64,000 bases of DNA from NCBI GenBank assembly GCA_016785225.1, contig JAFBJZ010000827.1:2799001-2863000 (forward strand). Reading direction: 5' to 3'. The notes under the pieces are model-generated. The model saw only the letters and a list, made by a program, of their open reading frames with translations, searched no databases and was not told where the DNA came from. The translations under genes were made by a program, and so were the position numbers. Source of the stretch: Psettodes erumei (Eukaryota > Chordata > Actinopteri > Pleuronectiformes > Psettodidae). Position 1 is the stretch's first letter; every line of letters starts with the position of its first letter. Shown here in pieces: positions 36,901 through 47,720 of the stretch.

Positions 36901-37512
36901 GAAAAGTCTCAAATGAGGGAGAGGAAAAAAATTAAACATGTTCACGAAAATGACATATCCAAGGCAAGGCCAGCCAATGTAAGAGACCTGAGCCATTCCA
37001 ACAGACTCCCAAGTGAGAGATGCTGTTGGAAAATAGATGGAGGTCTGGGGCCAGTTGCTCTCCAGGTGGTTCCCAGGGAAAAGCCCAAACCTTGTGCAGG
37101 AATTCAGGGGGTTAAAGGTCAACCTGCAGGGGACAGGTTAGGTGACAGGACACTTGGCTTCAACTATCATGGCTGCATATACTACAATACAAACCCAAGG
37201 CACACGCAACTGCACAGGCATCCCACAAACATGCACACAATTTGGAGCAGCAGGGTGCTGTCTCAGACTGCTGGTGTCTTCCAGTCAGGGAGTCAGTCAG
37301 TGGAAAAAAAAAAGAAGAGGGAGATTTTAATCCCTGCTTCCATCTACTTTTTCACCTGTCAGTGTTGCGGCAGGTAATATACAATGTTACAGCAACGAGC
37401 GTATCTGAATATTCATGTGTGGCACATTTCCAAGTCCAGCGGTGAAGGAGAAACACAGGCTACAGAGCAGATTAAAAGCAGCAGTCAAAGTCCTGGGGAG
37501 GAAAGGTGGAAG

Positions 37513-37532
37513 CGTGTGTGTGTGTGTGTGTG
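37513..37532. repeat. (GT)n microsatellite
   Basis: Ten GT units followed by a G-rich stretch. Confidence 0.9.
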
Positions 37533-39327
37533 GTGGGTTGGGGGGTGCAGATAATGCATGGTCAGAAGCAGGCATCATTGATTTCAACACTAAGTGAAGG
37601 ACAAGGAGTGCAGCGCTCGATTCCAAATCAATGACACAGTCCAAAATGTCTGCCTTGCCGAGTGCAAGGTTCCCAGATTAGTGTGCAAAATGCCGAGTGG
37701 CACAAATTTTGTCAGACACACACGTGAGGAAACTGCCAGACGTAAGCAGAGTGGGAAGACAGTCAGTCAGACAGGCGCTCCGACCGAACCAGACAGTCCT
37801 ATCCCCTGTGACGTATGTAATGTTTGTTTTTGTTCCCGTTTTAAAAGGAAAAAAATGAAGCTTGCCTATGAAATCACATGGCATATGCAAAGGAGCACCA
37901 CTTACGGGGATCCTATAGAGACCAAAGCAGTGGGTGTGATGGACTAATTAAGTAGGGCCTGTGTACTCAGACATCAATAGGTTCCATTAGACTGCACATA
38001 GCTTCTATAATGGCACATCCATGCCCAATCATAGAGGGAATACTGCTGATTACACACCTGCACATATGCACACATTTAAACACATGCAATGCCAAAATTA
38101 TCTAGCTGTAAAATCAGTATAAAATCTGCCATCAACATGACACCAATGCATCAGACACCCCGGGTAGAGAAGAAGACACAGAAGATGTATGCAAATTGCA
38201 TGAAAGAATAAAAGAAAACATTTATCTTGCATTTTGTTACGTCCGTCACTAGACCATCATATTAAAATAGCTTCCACTGCTTGTTAAGTTATTTAAATCA
38301 ATAAAATTGGGGAACCAAAAAGAAAGATGTGAATCAATTTACTCTCTTGACTGGTTAAAGAGTTGGAAAAAGAGATTTTGCACAAAGAGAAAGAAAAGGG
38401 GAAGCCTCCGAGTGTTGTCCATGTGGAGGTGCGAGCAGAAATTAAAATGTTTCATATCGAGCAATACGAAATGAATTGGGCGAGGCTAGAGGAGAGAAAA
38501 GAAAAATCAATGGATCTCCGGCTGTGGTGAAAGGGACGGCATCACGAATGGGATTTGCCAGTGGGGCACAGCAGCTGCCAAATAACCTAGAGCTAAAGAA
38601 TTACAATAATACTGATGAAGTGTGTGAGGGCTTTTAGAGGCATTGCTGGAAAATTGCTGTGATGGAGGCATAACAATGCTGTCTAATTCAACTGCCCTCT
38701 CCACTGCTCTGAAAAGGCACAACAACAGACATAATGCTCTTCTAAGGCCAGCTGTACAGACAGATACATTGTGAGACAGGGTGGGTTTTTTTCTATTATC
38801 CTCCTGATAAATGTTTTTTACATCATAATCTGTTTGCAGCAAACCCTTCACCAATATATAACTCCAGTGGTGATCATCAACTGTGAAGAAAAGTACCTGC
38901 TCTCCACCCTGTCGCTGTTTTTATTATGCAAGCTGTATTTGTGCAAGTGAAAAGAGTAAGAAAGCAAGTGCTAGGTAGGAAAAATAGTAAGCCACACTTC
39001 CTCCATTACATTTCCAGCATGTAGCTGTAAAAAAAAAAGGGAAAAAAGCAGCGGAGGAGGGGGGCGAGATAAGATGGGGTGAATAAAAAGGATGAGAGGA
39101 ACAAGCTCCCATCATCTATTTTTATGCTGCGTTTAATTTACATTTTCTTTTTACTGCCGATAAAAGTGGACAGGGAACACAAGGAGGATGACACCCAGAG
39201 AGCTCCCCGGGTCAGAGGGCAGCAGTTAACCTGTCAGAAGCAGAGTACTGATTAGAATAAATCTACACACACACTAGAGGTCAGCTCCGGCCTCCGCTTC
39301 CGATCCGATTCACCACTCTCTCTCAAG

Positions 39328-39328
<1 letters not shown>

Positions 39329-39363
<35 letters not shown>
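39329..39363. repeat. (TG)n microsatellite
   Basis: About 17 TG units. Confidence 0.95.
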
Positions 39364-39365
<2 letters not shown>

Positions 39366-40023
39366 CCACCAGCTATGCATAGTTCACCTGAATGTGGATG
39401 TGTTAGTGTGCACACATGCATGTCTGCATTTGGGTCGTATGAATAGGCCTGAATGAAAGCATGGATCTACATTTGTGGGGACATGCATTCATTTTCCAGT
39501 TGCATACTTTTTGTTATACATCTCCCTCCCTATATACAGGTGGAAACGTACTAATATTAACACATTTTTGTCCAAGTCATACTGATTTAATAATCTTCAT
39601 GATTTTATGAAACTCCGATATGCCGAGCAGAGATAATCTTCTTTTTTATTCAATTCTATCATTTTAACTAATGAAAAGCATCTAAAATAATATGATGAAT
39701 ATTATTCAATTATAGCAATAGTTAAATCCACCAGCAGCTATTTATCCTCCTCACTGCCTCTAGAAACCGACAACTACAAAAATGTAAACCACTGGGCTGT
39801 TGTCCACATCTCCTCTTTAATGTGAGTAGAAGGGGAGGGCCCGCTCTGTGGGATGGAAATCTAACACACATAAACACTAGACTTCATCTCTGGGGCTCAG
39901 AGGGCAAGACCCTGCGGCCCTCTTACAGAGGATGAAAGAGCCATCCCTGAATAAAAGAGTGAGACTGCCAGTGTACACAGACGCGCACGCTGCCAGATGC
40001 GTGTGCGCACAGACATAGAATAC

Positions 40024-40183
40024 CTCATACGAAGAGCTGGAGGCTATCGCAGTGTGAGCCACCACGTGGGATGTTTCTGGGCCCACACCTATAGAGGGTG
40101 TAAAGCCGCTGCTGAATGTGTAGGGTGAAGCGAGGTTAGCCACTGGGGGTCTGAGAGGGCGGGTCTGTATGCGCGCAATTAAT
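40024..40183 (-). CDS. Candidate coding exon, Pro/Ser-rich, function unknown
   Basis: On the minus strand the acceptor gatgtgctgcag precedes 160 bases with the donor TATGAG|gtattc. After one base finishing a split codon, a single frame stays open for 53 codons; the other two stop within 16 codons. The peptide is rich in Pro, Ser, Thr and Val, with a stretch SPYTFSSGFTPSIGVGPE and a run of Ser near the end, which would suit a disordered region or an extracellular stalk. The exon ends at a codon boundary, while the next minus-strand candidate downstream (10453) needs a different phase, so at least one further exon would be required between them. The pyrimidine tract is weak. A conserved noncoding block with an accidental open frame is a real alternative. 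Confidence 0.28.
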
Positions 40184-40630
40184 CTGCAGCACATCAACAG
40201 ATAGTTGATGGAGATATTTGCTTTACTTTTCCTTTCATTTCCACCTTTTTTTCTGCATACCTTCCGTTTATCTGTTTACATTTTAGACATTTGGAGGATT
40301 AAGTGCAACAAATGAATAAACTTCCTTTCTTTATTACCACCACGAGGGTCATCCACTGCGTCCAGACAATGCATGGAACAAATATTCCTGAGCGCTTTGA
40401 ATTTTTGTTTATCAAAGACTACTTCTTTGAAAACTGAAATCTTTGCATGGCCTCTATTTGCAGAATCTCTACGCTGAAGGTCTCTCTAACAAGACATTTT
40501 TTTTGCCTCCTCTCTATCTTCATTATTAATTTGTAATGGTTGTAGATACTTTGTAGTTGTAGACACAAACACTGCTAGACACAGCTTTATAATTGTGCCT
40601 AATAGGCAACAAATCATCAGTCAGTTATCT

Positions 40631-40653
40631 GAAAGTGAAAGTGAAAGTGAAAA
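40631..40653. repeat. GTGAAA hexamer array, IRF/PRDM1-like
   Basis: Four consecutive GAAA words spaced by GT make three overlapping GAAAGTGAAA units. This matches the interferon-stimulated response element form (GAAANNGAAA) bound by IRF proteins and the related PRDM1 motif. It may equally be a simple hexanucleotide repeat. Confidence 0.5.
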
Positions 40654-41580
40654 CATTGTTATACCTTGCACTGCTATTGAGTAGCAGCAATGGAAGCAGT
40701 CATTTAAAATGTTGAAAATCATGTGTAGAGCAGAGAACCAACACTGAAGCCATCATCAATCATTTCTGTTGGTTTCCTGAGGGTAAGCGACATGCGCTGG
40801 TGGTGTCTTCGACACACAAACACACACTTTCACAGGTGGCTGTAACAAACACCCTAACGGATCTGCAGAGCTTTTTGGCATGGCACTGTTGAATGTGTTA
40901 CTAAATGCTTTATACTGGACTTTGCTCCGTGACGGAGAATTGTAGTCGCGGTCAGCCTGAATTCGTGTCGGCTTAGACAGTCACATTTTGTGAAAGGAGA
41001 CAAATCTAGCTACTAGCTAATTTTTTTTAGATCAGTTTAACACCTTCTTCCACTCTGGCTATGAAGTCACCCACTCCAGCTGCCACCATACATACCCATT
41101 ATAAATCAAAAACTGTCAGAAAAAAGGGAGAAGGAGAAGAGGTAAAAACAGGAGAAGATACTGAAAATCAGTAACAGACGGAAGTCTTGAGACGCGTTTA
41201 AAGTATGAATGACGTTTCTAAACTGAAAAATGGCACAGTATTGGACACAGTTACGGAGCCCTGCCAAAATGGCCGGGTTCCAATACTGTGATGTTTTGTG
41301 GTCCATACAAAAAAAGAAACAGTAATAGAACCAAAAGTCCAAAACATAGTATTTTGTAAAAATGAAAAAAATCAAAGAATAATGTTCAGAAACACTTCAT
41401 AGTACAATATGTCTTAAAATCCCACCAATGATGTTATAAATATTATAATAATTTCAGAATGGAGGGTGTCAGGCTTATACATAGTCATGAGATACGACAT
41501 TTCTCTGATCTGCATTCCTTACAGAAAAAGCAAAATAAGCTAAAACTGCAATAAAATTCCTAAATGAGGCAGGTGCCTAT

Positions 41581-41602
41581 GCAGCAGCAGCAGCAGCAGC
41601 AC
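41581..41602. repeat. (CAG)n trinucleotide repeat
   Basis: Seven CAG/GCA units. A frame starting at 41564 reads them as poly-Gln, but it has no other coding support. Confidence 0.9.
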
Positions 41603-42203
41603 ACAATGCCCACAGGTATCTCCTGTCTCTTTCTTTGTGTGAGTCAGCCAGAGAGATCAGTGGTGTCAGAACTATCAGACCCCAGCCTCAACAGAAGGGG
41701 GGGTCAGGTCAGGGGAACTCTTTCTTCCTCTGACCTATTGTTCTTCCTCAGTTTGAAAACACACCGCAGCTCTTTCATCTGTGGCTCTGCACCCAGAGAA
41801 ACAGGAAGTGTCTGCATCACAGACTCCATCCATCATCTCAAGCCAAAAGACCAGTCACATTTATAGACTTTTGACTCTCATTGTTATCCTCACTTCTAAC
41901 ATGACTGACTCTCACCATTACTCGTGGCAGTATGAACATCGCCGTGATTATCTCCTTGTCCTAAACTGGTGTTTTTAAGCTCTTCCCTCTTCCTGGATAT
42001 TTCATCATCTCTTGCTTCCACTGTTAATTGGCTCCCATGATCTGAGAGTAGAGAGACAAGTGTTTGAATCTGATATAACTTAAGTCCTCCTCCTTGAGCC
42101 CGACTGGAGCAGTCCGCTCAGACAGGCTTAATTCTCCTCATCGCTCCTTCACCCAGCTCCAGGCCAACTCTAATAGCAATCAATGAAGTCCCAGACACAA
42201 TAG

Positions 42204-42321
42204 CTAATTCAATTTCCCTGGACCAGTTTTCTCATCAGGGCTCAAGGTCCTGTCCCCAGCTGATAGGGCCCCAGCAGATGTCTGGGACAGTGAGGATTTA
42301 TCCAGGCCGTCAGCCACCCTT
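42204..42321 (-). CDS. Candidate terminal exon, function unknown
   Basis: On the minus strand a strong acceptor (pyrimidine-rich run, a ctaac branch-like word and tctgtgtctattacag) leads into a frame open for 38 codons and ending in TAG at 42204-42206. The peptide is Ser/Gly/Ala/Lys-rich (for example SSLSQTSAGALSAGD) and would suit a disordered C-terminus. No polyadenylation signal was seen close downstream, and no donor-bearing partner in matching phase was identified. An orphan acceptor is the alternative. Confidence 0.2.
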
Positions 42322-43669
42322 CTGTAATAGACACAGATAACCGGATTGTTAGAGGAGGAGGGAGAGCGGAGTGAGGTGAGGACCAGCTCACCTGCCTGCG
42401 TGCCCAAAGTGAGGCCCTTACTTCCTGCCGTGAGATACATCCCTCTCCCCTGTCTGCTACCAATTTCCCTCACCTCCTCTATTAAAAAAGAAACCTAATC
42501 AAGACACTTCCACCCCCACTTTGCTGTCTTCAATGAGATTTCAAAGACTTAGGGCAAGAAGGGTGAAAAAAAGGAAGGTAGAGACCTAGAAGTAGGTGAA
42601 GGAGTGTGGTGCATGTCTCAGGGGGGCCAAGGGGAGATTAACATCTGTGTGGCTTCGGTTCACTTACCTGGGGTTCCCAAATGATTCCCCGGGTGCAAAA
42701 CGGTGTGTATCCCAAACGGCAGAAAGTGAGAGAAGAGAGGATAAGAGGAGAGGCGGCACCCTCCTCTGGCTGCCTGACAGCTGGTGACCCATGGGGCAGA
42801 GGTTTGAGAAGACGGGATCAAAGGCAAAGCGAAAAGGAGAGAGAAGCAGTATGTGAACAAATATAGGGGGAAAAGATATAGTCAATGATCTCTTTCTGTC
42901 TCCTTCGATCTTTGCCTCTTTCCCCCCACCCCATCCCTCTCTTTGCCCGGCCTTTCAGCTCTCCTGGACAGTAACCTGCTGTCCACACCAGTCATAGTAA
43001 ATAATACAAGGTTAGAGTGAGGCCTAAGTGTGCAACAATCTCCTACATGCACTGGGACAACAGAGTAAACAATACAAACATCAGAGACACAACAGCCCTC
43101 AGGCGCTGCATTCTGGCTCTCACACAGCCTCTATGAAGTGTGTGTGTGCGATTGTGTATGTGCACGCACTCAAAGGCTCTTTCTTTCCCCCCTTTTTTGT
43201 GTGTACACGCACGTTCAAATGTCATGTTCAGCGGTGTGAAAGCAGATATAGACTTGGGTCTCCAGCACCATTCGGGATCCCCGGTGAGAAGACACCTGAC
43301 GGCAGATGCTGCAGTCTGATGGCAACTGAATTATCCAAACACAATACCAAACCATTACAGCTAACTGACTCAGAGCATGTGCAAACATAGCAATGCCTAC
43401 ACACGCACACACACAGATCCAGGTGTCCCTGCTCATGCAAGCACATATGTTCAGTAAAGCACTCTCAAAGATGTGTGTCTTTAGCGTCGTCATTTTAGCA
43501 TCAGCTTTTTAAAACAGAAATTGAAGAAAATTTCAGCCCCAATTCAGCAGCATGCATGGAAACAAGCAAAGCCAAATCCATCCTTTCACAATAAAGGAGA
43601 TGGGCAGCAAAACCAACAGAAACACAGATTTCTGTTCCTAATGCATCAGACATGGTGGGGAGATGTTGT

Positions 43670-44130
43670 TTCTGAGGTCTTGAATGGCGTGCCCGGCAGT
43701 TGTCATCTGTCTGCCGTACAGCGAGTCAAAGCCGCCGTGGCAGCCCGGTCCAGACTGGTGTACAATGAGCTGGATGCCAGCCAAAATGTCTCCTCTCCAA
43801 ACATCACACATTTCAGACGGCCCTTTCAACTCGCACAGGGCGGAGTGAAGGCCGAATTCACAGAAAGAAAGAAAAAAGGAGATAATTCAATTTCTTATGA
43901 GCATGAAATAGGAGTTACGAGGCTGGATTTTTATTGAAACATTTTTTAAATTTCTAAATAGATAGCGAAGCTGAGAAAACGGAACGGTGTCGCTGGCATG
44001 ATTAATGAAAATGTCACGTAATTGTTTCTCTCACCGCGCTTCATTATTCCGCGTCCCCTCTCAAAAAGCCTGAACGAAAGCAAGAATTCATAAAATATGT
44101 AATTTAGCGCTGACCTTTGGCAGAGTTCAG
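43670..44130. promoter_or_regulatory. Candidate conserved noncoding element or enhancer
   Basis: A 450-base repeat-free block with gcatgattaatgaaa (about 43997), tcacgtaatt (44014-44023), aatatgtaatttagcg and a nuclear-receptor-like gctgaccttt near 44108. A 138-codon open frame (43521-43937) covers its first half but has no domain or clear splice sites. Inferred from motif content. Confidence 0.25.
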
Positions 44131-44301
44131 CAGGTCCCCATCTGTGTGTGAGGAGCAGAGAAAGAGAAGAATGATGACCCCTCTAACAGCTTGCCTGCGA
44201 CTACCTGCTGATCCAAAAACACTGGCCAGACATGAAGCCCCTGCATAGTCAAAGGATCAAACACAGCCAGAGAATACTGCTTATTTCAGAGAAACAGAAA
44301 G

Positions 44302-44392
44302 AGGGGGTTTGGGTGGGGGGGGTGGGGGGGGGGGGGTCCAGCGGTACATTTTGTGCTACTTTGGCCGCTAGGGAAAGGAGGGGGGGGGGGTT
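44302..44392. repeat. Cluster of poly-G tracts
   Basis: The runs ggggg, ggg, gggggggg and a final run of 13 G lie between 44302 and 44337, and another run of ten G lies near 44381-44390. A further run of nine G is at about 44503. The sequence can form G-quadruplexes and is also prone to assembly error. Confidence 0.85.
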
Positions 44393-44689
44393 AAAAAGGG
44401 AGGGATGTGAGAAAGATGTAGACAGTGAAGAGGACAGGAAGAACCACGACTGTGCTCAGAAAAATAACACAAGAGGATGATAATGGGCTAATGCCACCAT
44501 TGGGGGGGGGCTGTACCTCAACTGCTGGGGGAAGAAGGAAACTACAAAAACTGTAGTGTTTGAAGCCTAATCCCCTTTTACATTCTTAATTAGGAAACAA
44601 CAAGCCATAAGTCCCTTTGTTGTGCTGACCCACACATACTAAACGCCTATTGTGTGTGGGTGTGTTGAGATCTGAGGAAGGAAAATTCC

Positions 44690-45000
44690 TCAGTGCTCTG
44701 TTTTACCGGCAGACGAACACTGCCGTCCTGAAACGCGTCACCGTGTGGGGTCATTTTTAGTCATTCAAGCAATTTGCTCTTTGAGTGGCCGAGATGAATT
44801 TATACCTTCCAATCACTGTGCTTATTGAAATTATATGACTGGGTGTTTGACTGGAAGGGAAAACCCGGGCACGCACAATGGTGTTACACAGACTTCTCTA
44901 CCTTGCTTGTGAAGACAGATTTGCGGCAATTGTGTTTAAGCATGTTGTCTGAGCGTAAATCAATACATGGAAAGTGGAGCTAATTACAGATGAGTGGATC
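44690..45000. promoter_or_regulatory. Candidate conserved noncoding element or enhancer
   Basis: A repeat-free block of mixed composition with CpG-containing words (gaaacgcgtcaccg), cttattgaaattatatgac and gcggcaattgtg, unlike the surrounding repeat-rich spacer. No convincing open frame. Inferred from composition only. Confidence 0.2.
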
Positions 45001-45281
45001 TGTTGTTGTCAGTCAATCCATCCACTGAGAGAAAGAATGCACTGATATTCTCCATGTTACAGACGTTTACAGGTTACCCTTCTTTGCAGTCAATAAAGTA
45101 AATATGCACATTTCTCTCTTCAACGTTTACTGAGTTTTCTTATCGCAATGCTGTTTGTGTAGCTCTGCTCAGCCTCTCATCACACGCACGTGCCCCACGA
45201 CTCATCTTCTCCCAGTGTGGGCCTTGTGTCACATGCAGGCCGCTGCATAAACACCCCCACCCCCCCAAATTTATGTGTTCT

Positions 45282-45283
<2 letters not shown>

Positions 45284-45317
<34 letters not shown>
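45284..45317. repeat. (CA)n microsatellite
   Basis: About 17 CA units. Confidence 0.95.
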
Positions 45318-45319
<2 letters not shown>

Positions 45320-46489
45320 CACACAGAAGCAGCTGGGGAGCACAGTGGCGGGTGATCTGAAATGCCCACAATGGCTCCAGAGGGATTAATTTCTCCCACT
45401 TTTTTATTTATTTTTTTATTTTTTAACCGCATGGAAAGCAACTAACGGTGGCACAGCAAACAGGGTATAGTAGTGAGTGGGTCAGCCCTGTGGTTTCTAA
45501 TGTCTCATGCTGATCTCCATATTAAGGTGACTAAAATCTGCTGCGATACACAGTGTATAACACTATGCTCCCTCAGTATATAGTACCGTGAAAGAAGGTA
45601 CTGCAGACTGCTTGGATCTAAAATGTCTCAGTCAAAGAAAAGGGACCTAATTTATCAAAGCATACACACTGGCCTCAGAATAGTGGTTCATATATTAATT
45701 AAATACATATTGATATTTTTTCTGCTATCATTCAGACAATTGAATGTGCCATTTAAACAGAGTTAAATTTGAATTTGGACATAACATGTAGCATATGCAC
45801 AAAGTGTGTAGGTGTTAAGTCATAAGGAGCTGCTGGCCTCAGATTTGTGCAAAAGATTTAACTTTTTAACTATTTAACTACTATAAAACAATGTTAATAT
45901 CAGCTTTCATACAAAACACCTGTACTGGGCTTTACAAATGTCATTATTTATAATTACAGAATAAGAAAATATTCTGCAATAAGGGTAGAATGAGGGGAAC
46001 AGAATGAGTTGAAGATAAATACCTCCAAATCAGTGGAACGTAATCTGGGTCCCCATGTCACCCAGGATGAGCTTGACCTCATTTTTATGACATCCAGAGA
46101 TATTTTTGTACTTTCTTAAGCCATATTCCTCCTTCCTCACAGCGAGAGGCTCACTCTGGCTATCTCATATGGGACCAATGAAAGTCATACTTACATATAT
46201 CGTACAGTACACACTCACACACACACAGACACACACACACGTCAGCACACTTACATTTTGAATCATTTGTGGGCCTGCAGGGAGTCAAAATGATCGAGAA
46301 GTGTGAGTGAAGGCAGGTAAAGAACATAACAAACAGTGATGCCTCTCCAAACTGATCAAATCCATAGAAGGGCTTGGATGACAGATGAGCATCGGGCAAT
46401 GAAAAAAACACTAATTATGCGCAATGGAATAAAATCAACTCTCATCACCAGAGCATTAGCTTTTTCAAGAAAAAAGACATTCTCTCCAA

Positions 46490-46830
46490 ATTAATTTCAT
46501 AACGTCCGTTCAGTGCCGCGATTGTCCATGTTTTAATTTCGAGCTAATTTCCAGCTAACTGGCAAAATGATATTCAATTAGTTAATTAAGTATGATCCAG
46601 CTGCGTGCCATCTCTCCACACCAGGGGCTGTCTCCCTGTGGGCCACTGGTTTAAGCCTCTCTGCACTAATTATCACACTGACATTATCGGGCCGTACCTG
46701 GCGTTCTCTGTTACCTTAAGCGCTGCACCATTATGGGCTGCTATGATTGCATCACATTAAAGGACAATGAGCTACGTAGAGTCTGAGTGTACGATGAGCA
46801 TGACGGGCAGTGGCATTTTGCTTGAGTTAA
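46490..46830. promoter_or_regulatory. Candidate conserved noncoding element or enhancer
   Basis: The densest homeodomain-type cluster of the window: ccaaattaatttc, gagctaatttccagctaac, tcaattagttaattaag (about 46574-46590) and cactaattatcac, followed by a CpG-containing segment (ttatcgggccgtacc). It is free of simple repeats, and no open frame of note is present. Inferred to be regulatory from motif density. Confidence 0.3.
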
Positions 46831-47519
46831 AAGAGATTATACTTTTTTGTCACTTACTCTGCAATGACCAGCGCAATGCAATTTGCACTGGTCTTGTAGA
46901 GGATTTTGCATGACTTTACAAACACATGTAAAAATCTGTTGGAATAATCCACAAAGGACTGTGGAAGTGATCACTGCTATTAATAACACATCTGAATGAA
47001 ACTTAAATAGAGCTTTCTATGTCTATCATTTTCATATTTCTATTCAAGCACCTTGGTTTAGGTTTAAATTACACAATAAATATATGACTGCAACTTATAA
47101 ATAAGACAAAAACAAACATGGTAGGATCAAGACAATGATTATGTTTGCTATTATATGGAGATTCAAAGAGATGCTATAAATAACCACAAAGAGATATCCT
47201 GTGTGCTGTAATAATATGTCCTATAAATGAGCACACGCACAAAAACACGTATGTTCCGGTTCTGTAAACACAGATGAGTGGACAAGCATTTGACTGGCTC
47301 CTCTTCTTCATTTAGCAGTGACTTCTGTGTTTGTGTGTGTGTGTGTTTTTAGGCTCTTATATGGTCGCCTCTGTTTGGATGGAAATACCTAATTAAAAAC
47401 ACTTCGGGACCCAAGACAGCACACATACTGAGTGTCCGGCCCACCCATGTCTACCTGACAACTGACAGCCCAATCTGATTAAAGGGCCGACTGGAGGAGG
47501 GGCCTCTGCTGGCCATCCA

Positions 47520-47720
47520 CGGCAGGCCAAAAGTGATCACCATGGCGATGGGTAATTACAGCTGTCAACGCATCTTCCATCCTGCTGGCACCAGTTTGAT
47601 TGCGTTCGGCAACAATGATAGACAAGCTTAGCATGCGCTACACCAACCGCCAATCACGCCCCTCTCTGCTCCACTTAGCTGACACGCAACATTCACATGG
47701 CCACGCAGCACAGGCCCGTC
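47520..47720. promoter_or_regulatory. Candidate regulatory block
   Basis: Contains ccatggcgatgg, a TAATTA core (47553-47558) and, overlapping its end, CAGCTGTCAA (47559-47568), which joins an E-box to a MEIS/TGIF-like CTGTCA word. Repeat-free. Confidence 0.22.

Larger units (their letters stand above)
29903..40023. other. Noncoding spacer with many microsatellites
   Basis: No gene is supported. Simple repeats here are listed separately. The longest open frame of the window (36754-37377, 207 codons) crosses an 8-base tandem repeat and shows no domain. The frame at 31347-31865 (172 codons, minus strand) overlaps two other open frames. Possible regulatory blocks lie at 31070-31150, 34570-34720 (with gaattattaatgg and ctaattatttgatg) and 38440-38660. 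A minus-strand Ser-rich open stretch at about 32930-33060 has an acceptor-like cttgtcacag, but its phase fits no neighbour. Confidence 0.55.

Noticed and set aside
36754..37377. Longest open frame of the window, 207 codons on the plus strand
   Set aside because: It crosses an 8-base tandem repeat and a poly-A-rich stretch, has no recognisable domain, and overlaps shorter open frames in other phases. It is best read as chance.
42664..42780. Perfect minus-strand donor CCCCAG|gtaagt
   Set aside because: The upstream pyrimidine tract ends in ccg rather than ag, and alternative acceptors give only arbitrary peptides, so no exon could be defined.
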